Positions 25,301 to 33,505 of a stretch of DNA of 33,692 nt are shown here, in pieces (the first letter of the stretch is position 1; each line of letters starts with the position of its first letter). Made by a program: the position numbers and the translations under genes. The DNA lies in NCBI GenBank assembly GCA_003162425.1, contig PMOK01000322.1, positions 1,090 through 34,781 on the forward strand. The letters are read 5' to 3'. A model generated the notes under the pieces. The model did no database searches. It had not been told where the DNA came from and worked only from the letters and a program-made list of their open reading frames with translations. Origin of the DNA: Bryobacterales bacterium (GTDB lineage Bacteria; Acidobacteriota; Terriglobia; Bryobacterales; Bryobacteraceae).

Positions 25301-25808
25301 CGCTCTGCGTGATCTGCACACCGGGGGTCGCGTAGATGGCCAAGGTAAGCGGCGTGCGCCCCAACTGCGGAAGCGTATCGATATCCTTAATCGTGATGGA
25401 TTCGGCGACCTGAGAGTCCGCGGTCCTGACCGCGACAACATTCGCCTCGACCTGAACGCTTTCCGTTACCTGGCCAAGCTGCAATTTAATGATCTGCGAA
25501 ACAGTGGCGCCGCTCTCTACATCGATGCCCTTGATGACGGTCTGCCGAAATCCAGAGGCTTCCACTGTCAGGGTATAGGTTGCGGGTTGGAGAGCGGGAA
25601 TCACAAAGTTTCCGCTCGCATTGGCAGTGGTTTCGGATCTGGCTTGCGTCTGATCGTTCGTGGCGACGGCCTTTGCGTTCGGCACGATCGCGCCTGAAGA
25701 ATCCTGAATGGTGCCTTCAATTCGGCCTGTAGTGGCCTGTCCAAAAGCGATAGCGCCCATCGTTAAGACGATGACCGACAAAACACCTGTTGTTATTTTT
25801 TTAGTCAT
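22302..25808 (-). CDS. Oar-like TonB-dependent outer-membrane receptor, second gene
   Basis: An 1168-residue receptor. A signal peptide (about 1-23, ending AIAFG) is followed by a carboxypeptidase-regulatory-like domain (about 28-112: GTIQDSSGAIVPNAKAVATN). A plug-like region (about 125-265) contains NNNTLDGIDANDS and GGQVELITRSGTNHYHGNAF, and the barrel ends ALRFDF with terminal Phe. Compared with the neighbour at 18119 it lacks about 140 residues of barrel loops. The start at 25808 is preceded by GGGGA. A strong terminator follows the gene, and the 35-bp element (copy B) lies 142 bp upstream. The ligand is unknown; no associated SusD-like lipoprotein or TonB gene is nearby. Confidence 0.92.
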   Translation of the reverse strand: MTKKITTGVLSVIVLTMGAIAFGQATTGRIEGTIQDSSGAIVPNAKAVATNDQTQARSETTANASGNFVIPALQPATYTLTVEASGFRQTVIKGIDVESGATVSQIIKLQLGQVTESVQVEANVVAVRTADSQVAESITIKDIDTLPQLGRTPLTLAIYATPGVQITQSGSSAGGDTSFSHINGLRQGSNNNTLDGIDANDSVAPRLGLSLTANNSDSVEEFRVISDGGKAEYGRNAGGQVELITRSGTNHYHGNAFDYLRNTDLNANDFFNNSSGVARPVFIQNLFGGSFGGPIKHNKLFIFGNYQGRRTAQQLVRNRLVPSDLMKQGIFQYISPGTTTIQQFNILNADPRHLGIDPSVAALLKLYPEANNIGTSDGLNTLGYRFNSPNGSLEDQFTIKGDYNMTAKQHIFFRESWERNSSIDGLNSADAPFPGGVQGTQGGHRWGLSTGHDWTISPTFINEFRYGYQSASVGFLRPERIAGEAIIPNTWTNPILAAFPQARNSPVNQFTDNLTWVRHNHTIKFGINTEWTDEFGTNSAGIFPNVSLSATANGDTPTIPGFNTAAANISAADLTRLQGYYNNLLGRVSSITTTYYSNLKTFQAAGTQRTRNFEYHEIGAFAQDDWKLRRNLTVNVGVRWDYNANPAEKNGLQGTLQQASAMNFINPIANLTVQPTNQYYKNDYLAFRPRFGFAWDPKGDGKMSIRGGYGIYSDRIIGAVASLVDGNTPGFSQSVPVFPNAAAGADVRLSDNPAAPAQPAAPVLTLPATRSTSIVFLNPNLTTGYVQQFNLNIQRQIAKGTVLDVGFVGNRGVKLFYADDLNQDNIYPNMLGAFQQLQAFQASGAAVPASNTLVQIFGSPAAAISALGSSNVLTGQIRLGADNIDSVPTNFNKFAAAGVSQFYLRNYPQYFQAIEGNNNGRSWYNSLQISLRRQVGAVRLTANYTRSKSIDDYAGEGNGFNEPIDNSNWRLNVGRSGYDIPNVFNTSITYTLPVGKGHRFGGGMPGWADRVVGGWDLGGLWTWTSGAPITLSSGRATGPADVNTWANYSGSRNIGGVTREGNGVFFLSAAQIAAITNPANFPAAGFIGSAGRNSFRGPRFMDVDLSLVKKFRVTEKTSVSFRAEAYNLFNNPNFAAPGFNISTPQTFGQITSTVSNPRFMQGALRFDF

Positions 25809-25950
25809 GTGTCCCCAAAGGAAGATGCGAGAAGATTTCTACAAAAACAAAGACGACCCTATATTGTGCAAGGGTACCATCTGGGGTGCGCCAGCTTCAA
25901 GTGGGTACAGAAGCAATTTTGTAATAATCGATACAAAGTAGAGGGAATAA

Positions 25951-25985
25951 CGCTAAAGTAGTCGGTCCGGGGGTTACTTTTAACG
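25951..25985 (-). promoter_or_regulatory. Conserved 35-bp upstream element, copy B
   Basis: Partner of copy A, with the 19-bp core at 25963-25981. It begins 142 bp upstream of the receptor start at 25808 and 12 bp after the stop of the oxidoreductase gene. Here the ends (CGTTAAAAGTA and TACTTTAGCG on the minus strand) could pair with a one-base bulge, but copy A does not preserve that pairing. A DNA-binding site is therefore more likely than an RNA hairpin. Confidence 0.6.
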
Positions 25986-25996
25986 CAATCCGCTCG

Positions 25997-28900
25997 CTAC
26001 ACCAGGGTTGATTCCTTTTGCGATTCGGCGAGCATCTGCGCGGCACGCTTCTTGGTTTGCACGATGCTTGCTTCCTTGATTTGCTCATAGCCCCGGATCT
26101 GGTCCGGAAGCGCGGCGATTTCGAAAGCTCGGGGGTGATCGGCATCCATGACCTGGGTGATGAGGTCGCGATACCAGCCGATCAGGCCGCGCTCCATCCG
26201 CCGGTGGGCGGCGTATCCGAAAATGTCGAACGGGCCGCCGCGCAGACCTTTCATCGCGGCCAGCATTTTTAACGGGCGGCGAAACCAGGAACCTAGCGCG
26301 AGCTTCTTTTTGAAGCCGAACCTTCTTAAGAGGGGAGGATGCAGGTTATAGCAGATCGATTCGACTTGCGTCCACGTTTCCTTGATCTGGCTTTCAAACG
26401 ACGGCTTGGTGAGCAGCCGCGCGACCTCGTACTCATCTTTATACGCCATCAATTTGTATAGATTGCGGGCGACGGTGTCGGCGAGCGCCGGAGCGCGACG
26501 CTCGACATCGGCGACAAAATCAGAATACTGCCGGGCGTAGGCCACGCTCTGGTAGGCAACTAACTGGTCGACGCGATCGAACTCGACCACACGCTCCTGT
26601 TTGGGCGCGAGCAACTGCTCCACCGACGCGGCGTCGTGATAATATTTACGGCCCCAGGTGAAGACTTGCAAGTTGCGTTCAATATCGACGCCGTTCAGAC
26701 GGACCGCTTGCTCGATCGCATTCAAGGTAAGAGGGATGAGGCCGCCTTGCCACGCGACGCCGAGCATAAAGAGATTCACGGCCATGTGGCTTCCGAACAG
26801 GCCTTCGGCGAGGCGAGTGCCGTCGACCACGATGTTGCGGCCGCGGCGGGTGACGAGTTGCACGGCTTCGAGCATGCGTTCCGGGCCGGCAATCGGGGTG
26901 CGGGAGCGAATCGTATCGATGGTGGGGCTGACGTTGGTGTTCAACACCGCGGTGGTTTTATCGGGCGACGCGGTTTTGAGGAGGTCGGCATTGGCGACGC
27001 CGATCAGGTCGAAGCCGAGAATCACGTCGGCGTTGCCGGTGTTGGTGCGCGCGGGCGCTTCGACGGGACGGCGGCTCAGCAGGATGTGCGAGACGACTGC
27101 CCCGCCCTTCTGCGCAGTACCGGTCTGATCGAGGGTCGTGACATAGAGGCCGTCGATCCAGCCGGCGGTCGCGAGCAGAGCGTTGATGGTCACGACGCCG
27201 GTGCCGCCGATTCCGGGACAGACGATGCGATAGCCGTCGTTCACCGACGCGATTTCGCGGGGCGCGGGGACATCCGCATCGGGGAGTTTTGGCAGAGCCT
27301 TCCGGCGCAGGCCGGTGCCATCCTTGATTTTCACGGTGACGAAGGAAGGGCAGTCGCCGAGGGCGCACGAGTAGTCCTTATTACACGAAGATTGGTGGAT
27401 GCGCATCTTCTGGCCCAACTCGGTGGCTACCGGATTGAGGCTCATGCAATTCGATTGCTTCACGCAATCGCCGCAGCCTTCGCAGACTTCTTCGTGGATC
27501 ATGAGGCGCTTCACCGGCTCGGCATATTTCCCGCGGGAGCGTTTGCGGCGAACCTCCGCCATGCACTCCTGGTCGTAGATCATGGCGGTGACGCCTTTTT
27601 CCCGGGCCAGTTCGGCGAGGGTTCGTTCCAGCTCCGAGCGGTCGCGCAGTTCGGCGTTCGAGGCGAGTTCTACATATTGATAGCGCGCGAGGTCTTCGGT
27701 CAGAACGATGGTGCGGCGCACGCCTTCGGCTTCGAGTTTTTTCGTCAACTGAGGGACGGGGAGAGCGCCGATCGCGTCCTGGCCGCCGGTCATCGAGACG
27801 TGGCCGTTGTAGAGGATTTTGTACGTTATGTTGAGGCCGCTCGCGACCAGCGCATTTACGGCGAGCTGTCCGGAATGGAAGAAGGTCCCGTCGCCGATGT
27901 TCTGGAACATGTGATCGTGGCCGACAAACGGAGCCATGCCGATCCAGGTCGCGCCCTCACCGCCCATTTGCGTCAAGTGCGAAAAGGCGCGGCCGGAATC
28001 GGTGAGGCGCATCGCCATGGTGTGGCATCCGATACCTCCGCCTCCGACCTGCCCTTCGAGCAGCAGCGTTGAACGGTTGTGAGGACAGCCGGAACAGAAA
28101 TTCGAGGCGCGAATCGAAAGTGGCTGCTCGCGCGGCTTTGCAATGATGCTTTCGAGAAACTGCACGCGGGCGGCGGCCTTTTCGGTCTTGATAAGACCGC
28201 CGATGGCGCGGGCGATTTTGTCGGGATCGAGTTCGCCGGAGGGAAGAAACAGCGGTTTGCCCTGCGCATCGGTCTTGCCGAGAATCATGGGCCGCGCGGC
28301 GCTGGAATATAACGCGTCGCGCAACTGCAATTCGAGGAAGCTGCGTTTTTCCTCGGCGACCAGGATGGTCGTGAGGCCGTCGGCAAACTCGCGTGCGAAT
28401 TCCTGATCGAGCGGGAAGGTCATGCCGAACTTCGCGACGCGGATGCCGAGGTCTTCTAGTTCTGTCTCGCCGATACCGAGATCGCGCAGCGCTTGCGCCA
28501 TGTCGTAATAGGCTTTCCCGGCGCTGACGAGCCCGAGCCACGCTCCCGTTTTCCTGCCATGCCAGCGGTTTACGCGATTCAAACGCGCGAATTCGAGGAC
28601 GGCCTGCAGGCGGCGGGCGTTGACTTCATATTCGAGAGCGAGCGTGATCGGGGGAACCAGTCGCGGGTCGACGGTCTTCGTATAATTTTCGGGAATGCGT
28701 ATCTGGGGAAGATCCGGATCGAGCATCACGGTGCTGCCGGCGTCGCAGACGTCGGTGACGAGTTTTAAGCCCACCCAAGCGCCGGAAAATCGCGAAATAG
28801 CGATGGCTAAGAGGCCATAATCGATGATTTCCTGCACATTACCGGGGAATAAGAACGGGATTCCGGCGTTCAACAGGCTGAAATCGCTCTGGTGCGGGAT

Positions 28901-29347
28901 GGTCGAGCTTTTGCAACCATGGTCGTCGCCGGCCAGGACCAGCGCGGCGCAATTTTTTCCGGTACCGGCTAAATTCGCGTGGCGGAAAATGTCGCCGCTG
29001 CGGTCGACGCCGGGGCCTTTTCCGTACCAGATGCCCAGCACGCCGTCGACGTTCGATTTACCGACCACCTCGAAAATCTGGCTGCCCATGACGGAGGTCG
29101 CGGCCAAGTCTTCATTCAATCCAGGACGAAAATGGATGCCGTGTTCGTCGAGCAGCTTCTGGGAACGGCCCAGCGCCAGGTCGTAGCCGCCCAGCGGCGA
29201 GCCTTCATAACCCGATATAAACGCGCCGGTTTTCAGCCCCGCGCGGCGGTCGCGGCGCATCTGATCCATGGGCAATCGGACGAGTGCCTGGATGCCGGTG
29301 AGATAGACGCTGCCTCGCTCAACGGTGTACTTGTCGGAGAGGAGCAT
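25997..29347 (-). CDS. Fused indolepyruvate:ferredoxin oxidoreductase (IorA-IorB type)
   Basis: An 1116-residue cytoplasmic enzyme that oxidatively decarboxylates aryl pyruvates (or related 2-oxoacids) to acyl-CoA with ferredoxin as electron acceptor. The N-terminal pyrimidine-binding part (about 1-400) contains GYEGSPLGGYDLAL. The thiamine-diphosphate domain (about 415-610) has CSGCPHNRST, GGGGIGCHTMAMR, GDGTFF (485-490) and NGHVSMTGGQ. An iron-sulfur segment has Cys622, 625, 628, 634 and then Cys655, 661 and 666. The gamma (IorB-like) domain begins PGIGGTGVVTINALLA (711-726). In archaea the two subunits are separate; long fused forms occur in aerobic bacteria and take part in aromatic amino-acid breakdown. 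A promoter ends 10 nt before the ATG, with no Shine-Dalgarno. No ferredoxin gene is adjacent. Confidence 0.9.
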   Translation of the reverse strand: MLLSDKYTVERGSVYLTGIQALVRLPMDQMRRDRRAGLKTGAFISGYEGSPLGGYDLALGRSQKLLDEHGIHFRPGLNEDLAATSVMGSQIFEVVGKSNVDGVLGIWYGKGPGVDRSGDIFRHANLAGTGKNCAALVLAGDDHGCKSSTIPHQSDFSLLNAGIPFLFPGNVQEIIDYGLLAIAISRFSGAWVGLKLVTDVCDAGSTVMLDPDLPQIRIPENYTKTVDPRLVPPITLALEYEVNARRLQAVLEFARLNRVNRWHGRKTGAWLGLVSAGKAYYDMAQALRDLGIGETELEDLGIRVAKFGMTFPLDQEFAREFADGLTTILVAEEKRSFLELQLRDALYSSAARPMILGKTDAQGKPLFLPSGELDPDKIARAIGGLIKTEKAAARVQFLESIIAKPREQPLSIRASNFCSGCPHNRSTLLLEGQVGGGGIGCHTMAMRLTDSGRAFSHLTQMGGEGATWIGMAPFVGHDHMFQNIGDGTFFHSGQLAVNALVASGLNITYKILYNGHVSMTGGQDAIGALPVPQLTKKLEAEGVRRTIVLTEDLARYQYVELASNAELRDRSELERTLAELAREKGVTAMIYDQECMAEVRRKRSRGKYAEPVKRLMIHEEVCEGCGDCVKQSNCMSLNPVATELGQKMRIHQSSCNKDYSCALGDCPSFVTVKIKDGTGLRRKALPKLPDADVPAPREIASVNDGYRIVCPGIGGTGVVTINALLATAGWIDGLYVTTLDQTGTAQKGGAVVSHILLSRRPVEAPARTNTGNADVILGFDLIGVANADLLKTASPDKTTAVLNTNVSPTIDTIRSRTPIAGPERMLEAVQLVTRRGRNIVVDGTRLAEGLFGSHMAVNLFMLGVAWQGGLIPLTLNAIEQAVRLNGVDIERNLQVFTWGRKYYHDAASVEQLLAPKQERVVEFDRVDQLVAYQSVAYARQYSDFVADVERRAPALADTVARNLYKLMAYKDEYEVARLLTKPSFESQIKETWTQVESICYNLHPPLLRRFGFKKKLALGSWFRRPLKMLAAMKGLRGGPFDIFGYAAHRRMERGLIGWYRDLITQVMDADHPRAFEIAALPDQIRGYEQIKEASIVQTKKRAAQMLAESQKESTLV

Positions 29348-29357
29348 TCCACGTCGT

Positions 29358-29385
29358 ATCGTATCACAAGGGTGAATCCTGACAA
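29358..29385 (-). promoter_or_regulatory. Predicted promoter of the indolepyruvate oxidoreductase gene
   Basis: Minus-strand TTGTCA (29385-29380), a 16-nt spacer and TACGAT (29363-29358). Only 10 nt separate the -10 from the ATG at 29347, so the mRNA leader would be about 3 nt. Confidence 0.45.
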
Positions 29386-29476
29386 TGAGAAAGGATCATG
29401 AGGGAAGTGCACGAGCGCTGGGCGACGTTTGGACCTACACCTGCTTTGATAGAGCCCGGGGGAAAGTGATAAAAAT

Positions 29477-29869
29477 ATGATTCGACTGAAGAAAACAGCT
29501 CGCCTGTTACTGCTGTTGGTGCTCTGCTCCTCGTGGGTAACCTGCGCCTACGGCCAATCCTATCGTTCGCTACGCACGATGACGGGACAGTCGGACGAAA
29601 CCATGTCGTTTTTTGCCTGGATCGTTCTCGGTCTGATCGCAGGGTTCATCGGCAGCAAGATCGTAAACAGGAGAGGCGAGGGTATCCTGCTCGACATCCT
29701 GTTGGGTGTTGTCGGCGCTTTTGCCGGTGGCTGGCTGCTCCACATCTTTGGCGCCCGTGGGGTAAGCGGCCTCAACATCTACAGTCTTTTCGTAGCGGTT
29801 ATGGGCTCCGTGGTTTTGCTGGTTCTGTATCACCTCGTCATACGGCGAAGGTCCTGGTACGGTTCTTAA
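29477..29869 (+). CDS. GlsB/YeaQ/YmgE-family small membrane protein with N-terminal extension
   Basis: The C-terminal 88 residues (from MSFFAWIVLGLIAGFIGSKI) are a complete GlsB/YeaQ/YmgE ('transglycosylase-associated') protein with three hydrophobic helices and a glycine-rich pattern. Such proteins are often induced by stress and their role is unclear. The frame extends 42 codons upstream to an ATG at 29477 that encodes a good signal-peptide-like sequence (MIRLKKTARLLLLLVLCSSW, ending CAYGQ). Family members are normally about 80-90 residues, so the start may instead be the ATG at 29603. I list the longer form because the hydrophobic leader is convincing and a GGGGGAAAG stretch lies upstream. 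The gene is divergent from the oxidoreductase; the 129-bp gap holds that gene's promoter. Confidence 0.75.
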   Translation: MIRLKKTARLLLLLVLCSSWVTCAYGQSYRSLRTMTGQSDETMSFFAWIVLGLIAGFIGSKIVNRRGEGILLDILLGVVGAFAGGWLLHIFGARGVSGLNIYSLFVAVMGSVVLLVLYHLVIRRRSWYGS

Positions 29870-29899
29870 GCGAAGGTTCCCGGGCGTCCGCCAGCGTCG

Positions 29900-29916
29900 T
29901 ATAGTATCAAAGCGTG
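29900..29916 (+). promoter_or_regulatory. -10-like box just before the substrate-binding lipoprotein gene
   Basis: TATAGT (29900-29905) is eight nucleotides before the GTG start at 29914. No Shine-Dalgarno is visible and the -35 region (TTCCCG, 29877-29882) is weak. Fits a leaderless start. Confidence 0.4.
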
Positions 29917-30882
29917 CTGACGCGAATCGTTTTTTGCTTTTTGTTGCTAGCCGGATGCAGCGGCCGCAAGGAGCCAGAGGTACGGATCGCGATCGGCGGG
30001 CAGGCGCAGTTGATTTATCTGCCGGCGACGCTCGCGCAGGAGCTCGGCTTCTATAAGAATGCAGGACTCAACGTCACGCTGCTCGATTTTCCCGGGGGAG
30101 CGAAGTCGCTCGAAGCGCTGATGGGCGGCAGCACTGACGTGGTTTGCGGATTTTACGACCACACCATCCAGATGGCCGCGCAGGGGAAAGACTTGCAAGC
30201 TTTCGTCGCGATGCTGCGCTACCCGGGGCTGGTTCTGGTGTCGCCGTCGATCGCAGCTATTGAGGGGCTGAAGGGCAAGACGGTAGGAGTTTCCGCGCCG
30301 GGATCGTCGACGCACATGTTCCTCAACTATCTGCTGGTCAGACACGGCATGAAGCCTGACGATGTGAGCAATGCATCGATCGGCATGAGCGCGACGGCGG
30401 TAGGGGCGGTAACGCATAACAAGGTAGACGCGGCGATCATGACCGACCCGGCCTTGGCAATGGTGCGCAAACAGATGCCGGGCTTGCACATTCTGGCCGA
30501 TACGCGGACAGAGGAGGGAGTGCGAGCGGTATTCGGGGTCGAGAGTTATCCGTCGGCGGTGCTTTATTCGAAGACGGAGTGGGTGGAGAGGAATCGCGAG
30601 GTTGCCAAGCAGCTCGCGGGCGCGATCACGCGGACGCTTTCCTGGATGCGCTCGCATACGCCGGAAGAGATTCGCGCAGCGATGCCCGCGTCGTTTCGGA
30701 CGGAGGACGCGGCGACCGATGTCGAGGTATTGCGGACGGCGCAGGCGATGTTGTCCGTCGACGGGAAATTTACGCCGGAGGCTGTGGAGGCGGTTCGGAA
30801 GGTTTTGGCCACCTCAATCCCGGCAGTTCGGGATGCGAAGATCGATTTGGGGAAAACGTATACGAATGAACTAATTCCCTAA
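29914..30882 (+). CDS. ABC transporter substrate-binding lipoprotein (NMT1/SsuA/TauA-like)
   Basis: A 322-residue periplasmic binding protein anchored by a lipid. The signal sequence ends in a lipobox (LLLAGC, Cys15). The mature part has the two-lobe fold of nitrate/sulfonate/taurine or thiamine-precursor binding proteins. GQAQLIYLPATLAQELGFYK and GLNVTLLDFPGGAKSLEALM form lobe 1, and LKGKTVGVSAPGSSTHMF and VDAAIMTDPALA lie around the hinge and lobe 2. The permease and ATPase that such proteins need are absent from both sides, so it is an orphan component or works with a distant transporter. The GTG start is chosen for the signal peptide. The last 12 bp overlap the convergent gene at 30871. 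The ligand is unknown. Confidence 0.85.
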   Translation: MLTRIVFCFLLLAGCSGRKEPEVRIAIGGQAQLIYLPATLAQELGFYKNAGLNVTLLDFPGGAKSLEALMGGSTDVVCGFYDHTIQMAAQGKDLQAFVAMLRYPGLVLVSPSIAAIEGLKGKTVGVSAPGSSTHMFLNYLLVRHGMKPDDVSNASIGMSATAVGAVTHNKVDAAIMTDPALAMVRKQMPGLHILADTRTEEGVRAVFGVESYPSAVLYSKTEWVERNREVAKQLAGAITRTLSWMRSHTPEEIRAAMPASFRTEDAATDVEVLRTAQAMLSVDGKFTPEAVEAVRKVLATSIPAVRDAKIDLGKTYTNELIP

Positions 30883-31146
30883 AGCTTCCGCCCTCGTTCG
30901 TCGTTCGATGGGTAGATCGAAGGGTTCATCCTCAACGATCCGGATTCTAAGTTCGTCGCCGACGCGAAGTTCGCTCCTGGCCCAGATTAAAAACTCGTCG
31001 TTTGCCAGGCCGGCTAAGCGCATCCCCATTTCATAGTAGTTCTCCGCTCGCCCAACAACGTCAACTAGTGTATTGAGAACTCCGTCTTTGCCGATACCGG
31101 CGGTGCATAGTTTGTTTCCGTTGAGATGAACTTCCAGTCCACGCAT
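30871..31146 (-). CDS. Conserved small hypothetical protein
   Basis: A 91-residue acidic, soluble protein (MRGLEVHLNGNKLCTAGIGK at the start; ELRVGDELRIRIVEDEPFDL later). The pattern of short strands resembles small hypothetical proteins seen singly in many soil bacteria, but I cannot assign a function. There is no signal peptide or membrane segment. The ATG at 31146 has an AGGA about 8 nt upstream, so a normal ribosome-binding site is possible. The 3' end overlaps the convergent lipoprotein gene by 12 bp. Confidence 0.65.
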   Translation of the reverse strand: MRGLEVHLNGNKLCTAGIGKDGVLNTLVDVVGRAENYYEMGMRLAGLANDEFLIWARSELRVGDELRIRIVEDEPFDLPIERRTRAEALGN

Positions 31147-31210
31147 TCTACAATCCTAATAGATCGCTTCCTGCGGTCGCGGCGGTAGAGAGCTGGTTTA
31201 ATGGGGGCGG

Positions 31211-31216
31211 TATGAT
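31211..31216 (+). promoter_or_regulatory. -10-like box before the HTH gene
   Basis: TATGAT, 5 of 6 to consensus, lies 11 nt before the ATG at 31228. No -35 of quality and no Shine-Dalgarno are seen. Confidence 0.3.
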
Positions 31217-31227
31217 TGGCTTACAGC

Positions 31228-31554
31228 ATGACCAAGAAGACCAAGAGGGGAACCACCGCGCGTGGCCGAAGCATCATGAAGGGGCTCAAGGAGTTTCAGG
31301 AATTCCTCGAAGGCAAGAGGAAATTGGTAGTTCACCATTTCAACATTCCCGATCCCATCGACGTTCGCGCGATCCGTGAGCGGAGCGGCCTCACGCAAAG
31401 GGAATTTGCGAGCCGGTTTGCCATCAGCCCACGGACCTTGCAGGATTGGGAACACCGCAGGCGCGATCCCGACAGCGCCATTCGTGCCTATCTCACAGTG
31501 ATCGACCGGAATCCAAAGGCCGTTCGACAGGCGCTCGAGAATCGTGCGAAATGA
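31228..31554 (+). CDS. Helix-turn-helix (XRE/HigA-like) DNA-binding protein, possible orphan antitoxin
   Basis: A 108-residue protein with a Cro/C1-type helix-turn-helix at about 46-77 (RAIRERSGLTQREFASRFAI, then SPRTLQDWEHRRRDP) and a short C-terminal helix (AIRAYLTVIDRNPKAVRQAL). This C-terminal pattern is typical of antitoxins encoded after RelE/HigB-type toxins. No toxin gene lies upstream on the same strand; the neighbour at 30871 is on the other strand and not toxin-like. The ATG at 31228 is preferred to a TTG at 31216, which would lie in the -10 region. It could act as a stand-alone regulator or as the survivor of a toxin-antitoxin pair. The stop lies one base from the stop of the convergent methyltransferase. 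Confidence 0.8.
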   Translation: MTKKTKRGTTARGRSIMKGLKEFQEFLEGKRKLVVHHFNIPDPIDVRAIRERSGLTQREFASRFAISPRTLQDWEHRRRDPDSAIRAYLTVIDRNPKAVRQALENRAK

Positions 31555-31555
31555 C

Positions 31556-32569
<1,014 letters not shown>

Positions 32570-32579
32570 GAGATTGTTG

Positions 32580-32585
32580 AGTATA
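32580..32585 (-). promoter_or_regulatory. -10-like box of the O-methyltransferase gene
   Basis: Minus-strand TATACT, preceded directly by TG, lies 10 nt before the ATG at 32569. The -35 region is weak. Fits a very short leader. Confidence 0.4.
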
Positions 32586-32636
32586 CATCAGCCTCGGACC
32601 CTCCGGTGGTGGTCTCGATTCGCTAAGAGCGCTTTG

Positions 32637-32683
32637 CGCTTTAAAGCGTACGCTTGGCTGTTCGCTCTGGCATGGAGTAGAAT
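32637..32683 (+). promoter_or_regulatory. Promoter with 12-bp palindrome before the membrane-protein gene
   Basis: TTGGCT (32654-32659), an 18-nt spacer and TAGAAT (32678-32683) lie six nucleotides before the ATG at 32690, a leaderless arrangement. The perfect palindrome CGCTTTAAAGCG (32637-32648) sits just upstream of the -35 and could be an operator. Confidence 0.45.
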
Positions 32684-32689
32684 CTATTC

Positions 32690-33505
32690 ATGCGCAAAGC
32701 ATTTATGTTTTGTTGGAGGATGTGGGGAGTATTTAGACATTTCCTTTCTGTCCGCAGTCTCTTGCAGTGGACTGGAAAATGGGAAACCGTGGTAGCTTCT
32801 GCCACAGGTATCGGCTTGGCATTGTGGGCGTTCGTTAAAGGACTATCCGCGCCCGTCGATATCCTTATGGCGCTACTGGCGTTCGCGGCAACATCTGTTG
32901 CGTGGCGAGCGTGGAAATCTCCGATGTCTATGATGCATGGTCTCGGGTCGGAACATATTGTAGGAGCGCATGGATTGGAATTTGCTGGTTGGATACCAGC
33001 TAGTTCATCTCGCCTGCCAGTTCACTGGCCCACAGAATCCGAGAAATCGAATTGGTTAAGCATAAGGAATCCGCTTGTTGGTCCACCTATAGACGCCAAA
33101 AATGTGACGGCTTCGCTGGATTTTATTAATTCAGATGGTAAACAGAGAAGGATTATTCCAGAGGTTCTGTGGTGGGAAATAGGAGGAGTAACGCCCAAAG
33201 GTAATGAGCGGGTGGCTCATGCGCAACATAGCGTTGACATCCTGTCAGGAGACGATCAAGCGTTTCTATTTTTCTCTCAGGACTCGAACTATAGAGCGAT
33301 TCCATATAAAGACACAAATGAGCCGCTGGAGCCGCTCTCTAACGACAGGTGGAAGATAACGCTTCGCGTTAGTTCTGACAATCTGGAAGGATTCGAGGCA
33401 TCAATCACTTTCATCACAACGCGTGACGGCATAGTTTCAGATCGAGACAGCCAGCCCTTTACTAGGCTGCTATCCGTGCCGCCCCGACTCGGGTCAGTTC
33501 AATGA
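32690..33505 (+). CDS. Hypothetical membrane-anchored protein, AT-richer than its neighbours
   Basis: A 271-residue protein I do not recognise. Two hydrophobic segments near the N-terminus (about 34-52, VVASATGIGLALWAFVKGL, and about 56-72) are followed by a soluble domain of about 190 residues rich in strands (VTASLDFINSDGKQRRI and ITLRVSSDNLEGFEASITFI). It is therefore probably an inner-membrane-anchored domain. Base use is visibly AT-richer than in the rest of the window, suggesting horizontal transfer. Its last 15 codons overlap the 3' end of the transposase gene on the other strand, so the original C-terminus may have been replaced by insertion-sequence DNA. An ATG 15 bp downstream of the chosen start is an alternative. 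A TAGAAT box sits 6 nt before the chosen ATG. Confidence 0.6.
   Translation: MRKAFMFCWRMWGVFRHFLSVRSLLQWTGKWETVVASATGIGLALWAFVKGLSAPVDILMALLAFAATSVAWRAWKSPMSMMHGLGSEHIVGAHGLEFAGWIPASSSRLPVHWPTESEKSNWLSIRNPLVGPPIDAKNVTASLDFINSDGKQRRIIPEVLWWEIGGVTPKGNERVAHAQHSVDILSGDDQAFLFFSQDSNYRAIPYKDTNEPLEPLSNDRWKITLRVSSDNLEGFEASITFITTRDGIVSDRDSQPFTRLLSVPPRLGSVQ

Noticed and set aside
25951..25985. Element B as an RNA hairpin or terminator for the oxidoreductase gene
   Set aside because: The ends can pair, but there is no U-tract and copy A does not keep the pairing, so structure is not the conserved feature.
26636..28072. 478-residue open frame opposite the indolepyruvate oxidoreductase
   Set aside because: It lies over the TPP, iron-sulfur and gamma-domain motifs of the real gene and has no family features of its own.
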